Notes under the pieces: generated by a model | The model's input: only the letters and a program-made list of their open reading frames with translations | What the model was told of the DNA's origin: nothing | Databases searched by the model: none | Program-made: the position numbers and the translations under genes | In this document: positions 24,201-32,678 of the stretch, one piece after another | Position numbering within the stretch: the stretch's first letter is position 1 | Layout of the letters: each line of letters opens with the position of its first letter | Assembly: GCA_017441825.1 (NCBI GenBank) | Contig: JAFRVD010000092.1 | Coordinates: 1-38,900 of the forward strand | Reading direction: 5' to 3' | From: Lachnospiraceae bacterium | Lineage (GTDB): Bacteria > Bacillota > Clostridia > Lachnospirales > Lachnospiraceae | Length of the DNA: 38,900 bases

Positions 24201-25400
24201 ATGCAGAAAGAACGCTTCCCGATCCGGCTGATCCTTCCATATCTCATCTACTACGCAGGACAGGCCCTGTTCAATTCCTACCGCAATCTGTATCTGAAGA
24301 GCATCGGCCTTTCCACAGGGAAGATCGGCGTGCTGGCGTCCGTCGGGATCATCACGGCGCTTCTGTTCCAACCGGTCCTCGGAATCGCGAGCGACCGCGC
24401 AAAGATGCGCTCGCACGTCCTCATCATGATCTTCCTCATGGGCGGACTGACCGCCCTCGGGTTTTACGTCAGTGAAGCTTATTGGGTGCTCCTTCTCGCA
24501 AACGCGGTGTTCTATATCTTTTTCCAGCCGATCGTCGCGCTCCTTGACGGCTTCACTCTCGAGATGCTGGAGACCCGGAAGAGCCGCTATTCGTTCGGCA
24601 CCATACGGACCTTCGGGTCAGTCGGCTATGCGGTGTCCATGCTTGTGGTCGGGTATTTCATCGGCACAAAGTACAGAAGCATGTTCTGGATCTACAGCCT
24701 GTTTATGGCGTCTTCCGCGCTTTCGATGGCCGGTCTCCGCTCCGGAAGGACGGACCGCGCGCCAAGAGAAAAGCGCCGGGGCGGCGAGCTCGGCATCGTA
24801 AAGGAGCTTCTCAGGCGGAAGACGTTCCTCCTCGTGATCTCCATGCAGGTCATCCTGATGCTCGCAATGACCTTCTATTCCCAGTTCTATACACTCTATT
24901 TCACCGAATTTGCCGGCGGTGAGCTCGTAGGCCTCCTGGTCTTCGTGATGGCCATGTCCGAGGTTCCCTTCTGGCCGTTTGCGGACAGGTTCTACAAAGC
25001 CTTCGGCGTCCGTAAGGCACTTGCACTCGGAATGTTTCTGGAGGGCGTCCGGTTTATCGTGATGGCGCTCACAAGAAACGCCTGGGTCGCCATCGGCATG
25101 AACCTGATCTCGGGTTTCTGCCTGATCCTCGTGTACGGCACCGTGATCCTCTATACAGACCATACCGTCCCGCCGGAGATCCGCGCCACGGGACAGAGCA
25201 TCTACAGCATCGCGTCCACTGTGTTCTGCGCAGTGATAGGCGGAGCGGTCTTCGGGTATGTGGCCGAATGGGCCGGCATCCCGAAGACGTTTGCGGCTAT
25301 CGCAGTGATCCTTATGGCGGTGGGCATCCTCATGTTCCTGTTTGCCCGGGCGCTCGACCGTGAGCCCGGCATTCAAAAAGACGCCGGAAAAGCCGGCTGA
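24201..25400 (+). CDS. Major facilitator transporter, LacY/NupG-like (MFS_1-like) branch
   Basis: A 399-residue permease with 12 hydrophobic segments. The N-terminus (LPYLIYYAGQALFNSYRNLYLKS in part), FQPVLGIASDRAKMR at about 60-74, and SFGTIRTFGSVGYAV at about 133-147 are typical of the oligosaccharide/nucleoside proton symporter branch (PF12832), where the RxxGSxGY pattern is conserved. Start: ATG at 24201, downstream of the promoter; the upstream bases GAGAGA give only a weak ribosome binding site. Divergent from the AEC-dgoD operon; the deleted alcohol dehydrogenase gene follows after 32 bases. Likely sugar or nucleoside import by proton symport; exact substrate unknown. Confidence 0.85.
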   Translation: MQKERFPIRLILPYLIYYAGQALFNSYRNLYLKSIGLSTGKIGVLASVGIITALLFQPVLGIASDRAKMRSHVLIMIFLMGGLTALGFYVSEAYWVLLLANAVFYIFFQPIVALLDGFTLEMLETRKSRYSFGTIRTFGSVGYAVSMLVVGYFIGTKYRSMFWIYSLFMASSALSMAGLRSGRTDRAPREKRRGGELGIVKELLRRKTFLLVISMQVILMLAMTFYSQFYTLYFTEFAGGELVGLLVFVMAMSEVPFWPFADRFYKAFGVRKALALGMFLEGVRFIVMALTRNAWVAIGMNLISGFCLILVYGTVILYTDHTVPPEIRATGQSIYSIASTVFCAVIGGAVFGYVAEWAGIPKTFAAIAVILMAVGILMFLFARALDREPGIQKDAGKAG

Positions 25401-25432
25401 TATCACAGTATTTCTTTAAAAGGAGAAGCATC

Positions 25433-25816
25433 ATGAACAACTTCACATTTTACTCCCCCACTTATTTCGCGTTTGGCAAGGACACGGAAAACGACGCCGG
25501 AAAGTACGTAAAGCGCTTCGGCGGCACGAAGGTCCTGATCCATTACGGCGGCGGCTCGGTCGTAAGGAGCGGCTTGCTCGGCCGCGTGAAAAAGTCGCTC
25601 GATGACTGCGGGATCAGCTATATAGAGTTAGGCGGCGTACGCCCGAATCCGAGGAGCGGCCTCGTATACGAAGGCATTGAGCTTGGCGCGAAGGAAGAAG
25701 ACATCGAACGGATGGCTGAATCCTGCGTATACGGCGACGGACGTCCCGGCACCATCAGCGGCTTTGTGACGCTTGACAAAGAGGACGTCATGAATATCTA
25801 CCGGATGATGCTTTAA
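25433..25816 (+). pseudogene. Internally deleted iron-containing alcohol dehydrogenase
   Basis: A 127-codon frame in which the first 84 or so residues are the N-terminus of an iron alcohol dehydrogenase (FYSPTYFAFGKDTEN, YGGGSVVRSGLLGRV, GGVRPNPRSGLVYEGIEL) and the last 43 are its C-terminus (GAKEEDIERMAESCVYGDG, ISGFVTLDKEDVMNIYRMM). The nucleotide-binding GGGS segment, all metal ligands and about 260 residues between are missing, joined in frame. Both pieces align with the full-length enzyme at 20.7-21.9 kb but are not copied from it (clearly different sequence). The ribosome binding site AAAGGAG and start are intact, so a small protein could still be made, but it cannot be a dehydrogenase. 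A bidirectional terminator follows. Confidence 0.8.
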
Positions 25817-25863
25817 TTTTCCGGGCTCCCGCCCCCTTCATAAGGCCCCTGCCGGGGCCGCGC

Positions 25864-25904
25864 AAAAACCCGCGGAAACAGACGGTCTGCTTCCGCGGGT
25901 TTTT
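25864..25904. terminator. Bidirectional terminator between convergent genes
   Basis: A 14-base perfect stem (25864-25877 with 25891-25904) with A5 and T5 at its ends, so it has a T-tract on both strands; the inner bases can extend the stem. It serves the deleted dehydrogenase gene and the GH13 gene. A smaller GGCCCC/GGGGCC hairpin lies just before it at about 25844-25859. Confidence 0.88.
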
Positions 25905-25908
25905 CTGT

Positions 25909-27612
25909 TTATGAATCAAAATGGAACACATAGGCCCCATATGGCGGCATCCTGAGGACCCCGGTCTCCCGGAATCCGGCTTCCTGCTCCCCGGAAAGGG
26001 CCCCCAGAAGCAGATTTGCCTTCCCGGCGTCAAACCCCTTCGGGAGTTTCATTTCCTGCGGCTTTTTCGAAAAGGACGCGATCACGAGAAGCCGCCCCGG
26101 ATCCGGCGCATTCGAGCTTCTCTTCTTCATGTACCGTTCGTAGACGTAGAGCTTTCCGGAGCGCTTCCGGTACTCCCGGTACTTCCCGTCCCGGACCACC
26201 GGAAGGCTCTTCCTGAGCGCCACGGCCTTCCTGTAGAAATTGAGGAGGGACTCCGGATCCTGTTCCTCCGCTTCCACGTTGATCTCCTGATAGTTTTCGT
26301 TCACGTAGAACCACGGCTCATGGTCCGAAAAGCCCGCGTTCTTTCCGGCATTCCACTGGACAGGCGTCCGCGCGGAATCCCGGGACGCGCGGTGGTAGAG
26401 CTTAAGCCGCTTCTTTTCCCGGTCGTTCACGTGCTGGTTCACCGTCTGCACGTCCTCGTACATCGACGTACTCTCCGGGCGCCAGTTGATCATGCCGATC
26501 TCCTGCCCCTGGTAGATAAACGGCGTACCCTGCTGGAAGAGATAAGACACGGCCAGCGCCTTGCCGGATTCCGTGCGGTATTTCTCCGACCCGTAGCGCG
26601 AGATCACGCGCGGATGGTCGTGGTTTTCGAGGTACAGCATGTTCCAGGCACGGCCGTAGAGCTTTGTCTGCCACTTCCGGAACGCGCGCTTCAGGCGGCG
26701 GAGCGAAAACCTGAGCGGCACATAGTCGGTAAAGAGGCAGTCCGCGCACATGCACTGGAACTGGATCATCATGTCGATGTCGTGCTTTTTCGGGTTCTTC
26801 TCCGAGATATACCGGAGTGCCTTCCGCGGAGAGACCATCGGCGCTTCCGCAAGCGTCATGCAGTCGTAATGGGATAGCACGTCCCGGCGGAATTCCTGGA
26901 GGTATTCATGGATGTGAGGGCCGTGGTTGTATTTCAGGATGCCCGCGGCGCCGGGGATCGGCAGGTCGTTCGGCAGGCCCTCAGCCTTGCTGATAAACGT
27001 GATCACGTCCTCGCGGAAGCCGTCCACTCCCTGGTCGAGCCAGAACTTCAGAACTTTCTTCACTTCCTCGCGGACCAGCGGGTTGTCCATGTTGAGGTCC
27101 GGCTGCTTGATCGCAAAGAGATGCAGGTAGTACTCCTGCCGCACGTCGTCCCACTGCCAGGCCGTGCCGCCCTCGAACATGGAATTCCAGTTGTTCGGGA
27201 GCTTCCCGTCCGGCTTTTCCGGCCGCCAGATGTAGTAATCCGTGTAGGGGTCGATCCGCTGCCGGGACTTCTGAAACCACTCGTGTTCGTCGCTCGTGTG
27301 GTTTACCACGAGGTCCATGATGATCCGAAGCCCGCGCGCGTGCGCTTCATAAAGAAGCGTCTTAAACGCCTCCATTCCGCCGAATTCCGCGGCGATATCC
27401 ATGTAGTCCGAAATATCGTAGCCGCAGTCCGCGCCGGGCGAAGGATACAGCGGGGAGAACCAGATGCCGTCCACGTTGAGGCTCTTGATGTAATCGAGCT
27501 TTTCGATAACGCCGTAAAGGTCTCCCATGCCGTCATCGTTTCCGTCCTTGAAGCTCCTGGGCCAGATCTGATAGAACACGCCATCCTTGTACCACTGAGT
27601 CTGCACTGCCAT
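25909..27612 (-). CDS. GH13 alpha-glucosidase (oligo-1,6-glucosidase type)
   Basis: A 567-residue glycoside hydrolase family 13 enzyme that cuts terminal alpha-glucosyl bonds of isomalto- or malto-oligosaccharides in the cytoplasm. The conserved regions are MDLVVNHTSDEH (99-110), the nucleophile Asp202 in GFREDV, the acid/base Glu256 in TLAEAP, and the stabiliser Asp332 in LENHDHPR. Most relatives have GFRMDV, so Glu201 is a variation beside the nucleophile. A beta-sandwich C-terminal domain closes it. Start: ATG with GGGAGGG six bases upstream. It lies 59 bases after the alpha/beta hydrolase gene and may share its message. Specificity between sucrose, trehalose-phosphate and isomaltose cannot be fixed, but the oligo-1,6-glucosidase branch fits best. 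Confidence 0.92.
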   Translation of the reverse strand: MAVQTQWYKDGVFYQIWPRSFKDGNDDGMGDLYGVIEKLDYIKSLNVDGIWFSPLYPSPGADCGYDISDYMDIAAEFGGMEAFKTLLYEAHARGLRIIMDLVVNHTSDEHEWFQKSRQRIDPYTDYYIWRPEKPDGKLPNNWNSMFEGGTAWQWDDVRQEYYLHLFAIKQPDLNMDNPLVREEVKKVLKFWLDQGVDGFREDVITFISKAEGLPNDLPIPGAAGILKYNHGPHIHEYLQEFRRDVLSHYDCMTLAEAPMVSPRKALRYISEKNPKKHDIDMMIQFQCMCADCLFTDYVPLRFSLRRLKRAFRKWQTKLYGRAWNMLYLENHDHPRVISRYGSEKYRTESGKALAVSYLFQQGTPFIYQGQEIGMINWRPESTSMYEDVQTVNQHVNDREKKRLKLYHRASRDSARTPVQWNAGKNAGFSDHEPWFYVNENYQEINVEAEEQDPESLLNFYRKAVALRKSLPVVRDGKYREYRKRSGKLYVYERYMKKRSSNAPDPGRLLVIASFSKKPQEMKLPKGFDAGKANLLLGALSGEQEAGFRETGVLRMPPYGAYVFHFDS

Positions 27613-27671
27613 GCCTTACCCTCCCTGAGTTAAATTACCATGCCAATATCCTGAGAGCAAAATCTGAAATG

Positions 27672-28622
27672 TTATGCAAATACCTTGAGCGCGAAATCCG
27701 AAACGATCTGCAGGATCCTGGGCGCAAAGAATTCCGGTCCGCCGTGGTCGGAGCCCTTGAGAAGGTAGAGCGACACGTCCTTGCCGCATTCCTTCAGCTT
27801 CCGATACAGGTTCACGCTGCATTTGCAGTTCACCACCCGGTCTGCTGTTCCGTGGAAGATCAGCATGGGGACGATGTCCGTCTCTTTCGTGATATTGCAC
27901 GCGACGGTGAGCTTATCCCGGAGGTCCGGATTCTCATCGAGGTCCACGCCGCCCATCTCCATGCCTTCCGGGCTGTCGGGCTTGTTGTGCTTCTCCGCGG
28001 TGATCGGGTTGCTGTCCGGGAACGTGAAATCCGTGGAGCCGTAGAAATTGATGATGCCGTTCACCTCGGCGGAGACGCCGGGGTAAAGGTTCGTGTCTTC
28101 ATCGTCGTCATGGAAGATGCCCGCATAAGCCGCCGTATGGCCGCCCGAGGAATTCCCCGCGAGGATGATCCTGCCGGGATCCACCGCGAACTGCTTCGCG
28201 TTCTTTCTCATGAAGCGCACAGCGTTCCGCGCGTCCACGATGGGCGCCGGGAACGGCGCCAGCGTATAATCCCTGTACTCGACTACAGCGACAGCGAAGC
28301 CCCTGTCCACATAGCGGGAAAGATCGGCGATCTCGCCGTACACGTTCTGCTTTGCCCAGGCCGAGCCCGGAACGTAAACGATGAGCGGGAAGCTCCAGTC
28401 CGGCGTAAACTCCGGGAGCCCGAACTGCTTTCTAAGCTCCTCCGGCATGGGCGGCATCATCCTTTTTGCCGGGCTTGTGGGCAGCAGGATCTGAAGGTGG
28501 AGCTCAAGCTCCCCGTATGCCGCGTACACCACGTCCTTGATATATAAAGTACTCTGTTCTTCTCCGGTCATCGGAAGGACGATGCTGCCTTCCACTTTTT
28601 CGATAAATTCCGTGAAATCCAT
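27672..28622 (-). CDS. Alpha/beta hydrolase (BD-FAE-like esterase)
   Basis: A 316-residue alpha/beta hydrolase resembling the carbohydrate/feruloyl esterase clan. The nucleophile elbow is AGNSSGGHTA (Ser at about 162), the acid lies in FHGTADRVV (about 264-272) and the base in KGSDHGG (about 293-299). The oxyanion-hole stretch, HGGGW in most relatives, reads VPGSAWAK here, a variant I have seen in clostridial homologues. No signal peptide. ATG at 28622 is chosen because GGAG lies six bases before it; an upstream in-frame extension of 14 codons has no such site. It precedes the GH13 gene on the same strand and is divergent from the ABC transporter locus. Likely deacetylates or de-esterifies a sugar. 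Confidence 0.82.
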   Translation of the reverse strand: MDFTEFIEKVEGSIVLPMTGEEQSTLYIKDVVYAAYGELELHLQILLPTSPAKRMMPPMPEELRKQFGLPEFTPDWSFPLIVYVPGSAWAKQNVYGEIADLSRYVDRGFAVAVVEYRDYTLAPFPAPIVDARNAVRFMRKNAKQFAVDPGRIILAGNSSGGHTAAYAGIFHDDDEDTNLYPGVSAEVNGIINFYGSTDFTFPDSNPITAEKHNKPDSPEGMEMGGVDLDENPDLRDKLTVACNITKETDIVPMLIFHGTADRVVNCKCSVNLYRKLKECGKDVSLYLLKGSDHGGPEFFAPRILQIVSDFALKVFA

Positions 28623-28764
28623 TCTCTTCTCCACTCCTTTTCTGACGTCTGTTTCTATAGACATATCATCCTTGTCCCTGATCCGCGGAAAGACGCAAAT
28701 GCTTTCCGGTCACAGACGGGGTCTCCTCCGGGAGACTCTCCGGTATATAACAAACTTACCCTAA

Positions 28765-28781
28765 TTGACATATTTCGTCAA
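28765..28781. promoter_or_regulatory. Possible operator, inverted repeat
   Basis: Perfect five-base arms TTGAC and GTCAA separated by seven bases, placed between the two divergent start sites and just upstream of the possible minus-strand -10 box. The size is typical of a dimeric repressor site, but only one copy is seen. Confidence 0.3.
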
Positions 28782-28863
28782 GGTTCCGCATATGGACGGA
28801 TCCGGCCGCGGCAGCCGGAAAAGCGGCTCGCCCGCTGCCGTCATGATTCGGTTTTTATTGTAC

Positions 28864-28892
28864 TTGACCAGCACGCAAAACCCATTTATAAT
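28864..28892 (+). promoter_or_regulatory. Promoter of the ABC transporter locus
   Basis: TTGACC (28864-28869), 17-base spacer, consensus TATAAT (28887-28892). Start near 28899, giving a leader of about 34 bases before the first permease. Confidence 0.82.
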
Positions 28893-28932
28893 AAAAAAAG
28901 TACCAGTTGTCTTTACAAGTCGGAGTGCAGAT

Positions 28933-29919
28933 ATGGCTGAAATAAACAAAAAAGGCAAGAAAAAAACAGATAAGAAACAGTACAGAGGATACATCGTCGG
29001 CAAGCATGCGTTTTTCCATAACCTCTGGGTGGATATCCGCCGCAACAAAGTTCTTTACATCTTCCTGGTCATCATCCTGGTCTATTTCGGGATCTTCCAT
29101 TATGCGCCTATGGTCGGCCTGGTCATGGCTTTCGAAAAGTTTACGCCCATCAAAGGCTTTTTCGGAAGCAAATGGATCGGTCTCCAGAATTTCAGGCAGT
29201 TCTTTACCGGTCCCTATATCGGACGTCTCATCAAAAACACGGTCATCATCGGCGTTCTGGACCTTCTCGTGAATTTCCCCGCGCCCATCATTTTCGCGCT
29301 TCTTCTGAACGAGATCCGTCTGAAGGCGTTCAAGCGTTCGGTCCAGACCATCAGCTACATGCCCTACTTTATCTCTTCGGTAGTCGCAATGGGCCTGGTG
29401 GTCGGGTTCACCAAGTCCGGCGGCTTTATTTCGGAATGGGTCGCGCGCATGACCGGCGGCTCTTCCCAGAATCTTCTGAACAGCTCCAAATGGTTCCGGC
29501 CGATCTACATCCTGTCCGGCACCTGGCAGTCTGTCGGGTATGGCTCCATCATTTATCTTGCCGCTCTCAGTTCCGTGGATCAGGAGCTCTATGACGCGGC
29601 CAAGGTGGACGGCGCAGGCCGTGTCCGCCAGTGTCTGCACGTCACGATCCCCGGGATCACCCCCATGATCATCATGATGTTCATCATGCGGATGGGTATG
29701 GTCTTCTCCGTTGGCGCAGACAAGATCCTGCTTCTCTATAACGCTTCCAACTATGACGTTTCGGACGTGATCAATACCTACGTGTACCGGGTCGGCATGC
29801 TGGATTCGAACTTCGGCCTCGCCACGGCGGTAGGCCTGTTCAATTCCATCATCGGGACCATCATGCTGATGACTTCCAATTTCATACTGAAAAAAACTAC
29901 GGAAGTCTCCATGTTCTGA
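28933..29919 (+). CDS. ABC transporter permease, LplB/YteP type
   Basis: A 328-residue inner membrane permease of the carbohydrate uptake-1 ABC class. It opens with a basic cytoplasmic stretch, then the family pattern FGIFHYAPMVGLVMAFEKF (about 57-75) and a second block with QELYDAAKVDGAGRVRQCLH (about 216-235), the EAA loop that contacts the ATPase. Six hydrophobic segments are visible. The ATG at 28933 is chosen because GGAG lies seven bases upstream and the promoter starts transcription near 28899; the in-frame extension upstream would overlap that promoter. It is followed by the partner permease and the binding protein. No ATPase gene is nearby, so a shared MsmX-type ATPase is expected. 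Confidence 0.9.
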   Translation: MAEINKKGKKKTDKKQYRGYIVGKHAFFHNLWVDIRRNKVLYIFLVIILVYFGIFHYAPMVGLVMAFEKFTPIKGFFGSKWIGLQNFRQFFTGPYIGRLIKNTVIIGVLDLLVNFPAPIIFALLLNEIRLKAFKRSVQTISYMPYFISSVVAMGLVVGFTKSGGFISEWVARMTGGSSQNLLNSSKWFRPIYILSGTWQSVGYGSIIYLAALSSVDQELYDAAKVDGAGRVRQCLHVTIPGITPMIIMMFIMRMGMVFSVGADKILLLYNASNYDVSDVINTYVYRVGMLDSNFGLATAVGLFNSIIGTIMLMTSNFILKKTTEVSMF

Positions 29920-29974
29920 CGCCTTATTCGAAGGCTTTACCCGATGTTTTCCGAAATACGCAGAGGATAACCGA

Positions 29975-30862
29975 ATGAAATACAAAATCACCCCCGGCAG
30001 AGTCATATTCCTGATCATCGACGTCATCATCCTGCTCTTAGTGGCCTTTGTCTGCGTGGCGCCCATCATCCACATCATCATGGGCTCCATCAGCAGTCCC
30101 GAAAAGCTGAACGTCTATACGAAACTGATATTCCGGCCTCTTGGCAAGGTGGACCTTACGCCCTACCGCATCATTCTGAAGTACAAGAAGCTGTGGATGG
30201 CTTACAGGAATACCCTGATCTATATCGTTTCCACCTGTGCGCTGACGGCTGTGCTCACATCCATCGCAGGTTATGTGTTCTCCAGAAAGCGGATGTTCAT
30301 GCGGAATTTCTTCATGCTGCTCATCTCCTTTACGATGCTCTTCAACGGCGGCATGATCCCGACCTATATCATCATCAGGAAGATCGGCCTGGTCGATACG
30401 CCTTATTCCATGATCATCCCCGGCGCGCTCAGCGTATTCAATATCATCCTGATGCGTACCTCCATGCAGAATGTGCCTCAGGAGCTGGAGGAAGCAGCCA
30501 GGATCGACGGCGCGACGGATATCAAGGTGCTGTTCCACGTGATCCTGCCGCTCTGCAAGGCGACCTTTGCCGTCATCATGCTGTTCACGGCGGTCGCAAA
30601 GTGGAACGATTACTTCTCGGCGCTTTTATATCTGCCGAACAAGCAGCAGTATTATCCGCTGCAGATGGTGCTCAGGGAGATCCTGATCACCACCACTTCT
30701 GACATCACAAACACACAGAGTCTTCAGAACAGCGCGACAATGTACAAAAAGGCGATCGAGTACGCCTGTATCGTGGTATCTACTCTTCCGATCCTCTGCA
30801 TATACCCGTTCGTACAGAAGTATTTCGTTACGGGTATGACGCTGGGAGCGGTGAAGAGCTGA
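29975..30862 (+). CDS. ABC transporter permease, LplC/YtcP type
   Basis: A 295-residue partner permease of the same ABC system. It has six hydrophobic segments; the EAA loop reads EEAARIDGATDIKVLFHVILP (about 171-191), and the end VQKYFVTGMTLGAVKS is the standard ending of this branch. Start: ATG with AGAGGA seven bases upstream. It lies 55 bases after the first permease and 40 before the solute-binding protein, the usual order for LplB-LplC-LplA systems that import plant polysaccharide fragments such as rhamnogalacturonan or xylan oligosaccharides. Confidence 0.92.
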   Translation: MKYKITPGRVIFLIIDVIILLLVAFVCVAPIIHIIMGSISSPEKLNVYTKLIFRPLGKVDLTPYRIILKYKKLWMAYRNTLIYIVSTCALTAVLTSIAGYVFSRKRMFMRNFFMLLISFTMLFNGGMIPTYIIIRKIGLVDTPYSMIIPGALSVFNIILMRTSMQNVPQELEEAARIDGATDIKVLFHVILPLCKATFAVIMLFTAVAKWNDYFSALLYLPNKQQYYPLQMVLREILITTTSDITNTQSLQNSATMYKKAIEYACIVVSTLPILCIYPFVQKYFVTGMTLGAVKS

Positions 30863-30902
30863 GATATAGTGTAATGTTAATCTAAAAAGGGAGGAAAATT
30901 GC

Positions 30903-32576
30903 ATGAAGAAGTATCTTGCAATGCTGCTTGCGCTTGCGCTCGTCCTCGGCATGCTGGCCGGCTGTACCGCCGCGCCCGGCGGAACCCAGGACAGCACGCC
31001 CCAGGCAGAACAGGAAGCAGAGAATGAAGAAGGCGGAGAAGAAACAGCCAAGGAAAACATCAACGGCCTTGAGCTCCCGCTGACAGATGAGAAGAAGACC
31101 CTGACGGTCCTGACAGTGTGGGAATCCGCACTGCTTTCAGACCCCAATGAGATCAAGGGTATTCAGGCCATGGAAGAACGGACAGGCGTGCACATCGAGT
31201 GGCAGACCTGCGGCCAGACTGAAATGCTGGACCGTTTCCATCTGTTATTCAGTACCGGAGAATATCCGGACATCATCATCCAGGGCGGCACGGAGACCTA
31301 TACCGGTGGCTATGAGCAGGGTATCGAGGACGGCGTTCTGGTCGATATGGATGAGCTGATGGAATACATGCCGAACTACAGCGCTCTCGTCCATTCCGAT
31401 CCGAAGATCGAAAAAGAAGCGGCTTACGACGACGGCAAGTTCCACGGCATCCGTACGATCCTCGGAACCGACACGGAAGTCAGAGGCGAAGGCCCCGCTT
31501 ACGGTATCTCCTACCGGAAAGACATTCTGGACGAAATGGGTGAAGAGCTTCCGACCACGGTCGAGGGTTGGCATGATCTTCTCGTGAAATGCCGCGACAA
31601 CGGAATGTCCGCACCCATGACTCTGGAGTCCGACGGCGGCACCGCCCTTTCTCTCGCATGGGGCGTCAATACCGACTGGTCAAACAACTACTGGCAGTAC
31701 GATTATGAAACCGGAAAAGTCGGCTACGGCCCGCTGATGCCCGGTTTTGAAGACTGGCTCAATACCATGCGCGACTGGTATGCGGAAGACCTGGTCGACA
31801 AGAACTTCACGGCAGGCAACCCCGTCATCACCGGCGACTACTCCAACATCGAAAACAACCAGACCATGCTGTATGACATCTGGTTCGGATTCATGAGCGG
31901 CAGCTTCCTGACGGATGCAGGCTACATCTCCAACAGCGTTTACTTCCAGGGCTTCCCGGGTGTCGTTCTGAATGAAGGCGACGAATTCACCAAATGCGTG
32001 GGCGAAGGCACCGTCGGCCAGGAGATCTACGTTACCACTGCCTGTGAGGATCCGGTCCTTGCAGCTAAGTGGCTGGACTACCTGTTCACGGAGGAAGGCA
32101 CCAATTTCCGTTATTACGGTATCGAAGGCGAGTCCTATACCGTGGAAGACGGCGTCATTACCTATACGGATAAGATCCTTCATCCGGAAGGCGACCTGAC
32201 ACCTTCGGACGAACTCGGCTACTACGCGATGCGGGCGTACGGCAACGGCTTTACGAACTTTGAAGCAGGCAACAAGCTTCAGATCGCGACCTCTCCGGAA
32301 GGAAGAAGCTCGCAGATCGAGTGCATCGAGCTCTGGGCCAGCCCCACAAAGAATGTCGCGCTTCCGAGCGGCGTTAAGCTGAATACCGAGGAGAACGAGA
32401 CCATCGCCATGTACATGACCGATATCAAGACTCTTGTACAGGAATATATGGTCAAGTACATCATCGGCGAAGACAACACTCCGTACGCGGATTTCGCGCA
32501 GAAGCTGAAAGATTATCATATCGAAGACTGCATCGCATGCTATCAGGCTGCTGTAGACCGTTACAACGCGAAGTAA
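30903..32576 (+). CDS. Extracellular solute-binding lipoprotein of the ABC system
   Basis: A 557-residue binding protein. The signal peptide ends in the lipobox LAGC, with lipidated Cys21, followed by an acidic Gln/Glu-rich linker to about residue 50. The body has the two-lobed periplasmic-binding fold of the LplA/YtcQ type: LTVLTVWESALLSDPNEIKG near 63-82, FSTGEYPDIIIQGG near 115-128, and many aromatic residues suited to stacking sugars. The size of about 550 residues is typical for binding proteins that take long oligosaccharides. Start: ATG with GGGAGG eight bases upstream. It ends in a hairpin terminator at 32590, so it may be made in excess over downstream genes. The ligand is unknown. 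Confidence 0.92.
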   Translation: MKKYLAMLLALALVLGMLAGCTAAPGGTQDSTPQAEQEAENEEGGEETAKENINGLELPLTDEKKTLTVLTVWESALLSDPNEIKGIQAMEERTGVHIEWQTCGQTEMLDRFHLLFSTGEYPDIIIQGGTETYTGGYEQGIEDGVLVDMDELMEYMPNYSALVHSDPKIEKEAAYDDGKFHGIRTILGTDTEVRGEGPAYGISYRKDILDEMGEELPTTVEGWHDLLVKCRDNGMSAPMTLESDGGTALSLAWGVNTDWSNNYWQYDYETGKVGYGPLMPGFEDWLNTMRDWYAEDLVDKNFTAGNPVITGDYSNIENNQTMLYDIWFGFMSGSFLTDAGYISNSVYFQGFPGVVLNEGDEFTKCVGEGTVGQEIYVTTACEDPVLAAKWLDYLFTEEGTNFRYYGIEGESYTVEDGVITYTDKILHPEGDLTPSDELGYYAMRAYGNGFTNFEAGNKLQIATSPEGRSSQIECIELWASPTKNVALPSGVKLNTEENETIAMYMTDIKTLVQEYMVKYIIGEDNTPYADFAQKLKDYHIEDCIACYQAAVDRYNAK

Positions 32577-32589
32577 GCTTCTCCATACC

Positions 32590-32626
32590 GGGGGATGTCT
32601 GCAGTTTTGCAGGCATCCCCTTTTTT
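32590..32626 (+). terminator. Terminator or attenuator after the binding-protein gene
   Basis: Stem GGGGATGTCTGCA / TGCAGGCATCCCC (32591-32603 with 32608-32620, one G-U pair), four-base loop, then TTTTTT. Fifty bases later the MFS gene begins on the same strand without a clear promoter, so partial read-through is likely. Confidence 0.85.
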
Positions 32627-32678
32627 GAGAATAACAGCAGTGATCCTGCTGTCTGTATAAACTGCGGAAGGAGCCTTC

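Larger units (their letters stand above)
28623..28932. other. Divergent control region between the esterase and ABC transporter genes
   Basis: 310 bases without a gene. It holds the strong promoter of the ABC locus at 28864-28892, an inverted repeat TTGAC-7-GTCAA (28765-28781), and, on the minus strand, TATATA with an extended TG (28749-28744) that may be the -10 box of the esterase gene. The GC-rich stretch 28797-28850 can fold but has no recognisable riboswitch core. Confidence 0.5.

Noticed and set aside
28797-28850. Possible riboswitch in the GC-rich leader
   Set aside because: It lies upstream of the predicted transcription start of the ABC genes and shows no known aptamer core.
28765-28932. 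N-terminal extension of the first ABC permease
   Set aside because: The frame is open, but it overlaps the strong promoter and lacks a ribosome binding site; the ATG at 28933 has both in the right places.
28855-30090. Open frame of 411 codons on the minus strand
   Set aside because: Antisense to the two ABC permeases; rich in His/Asp/Gln as expected for a reversed membrane-protein frame.
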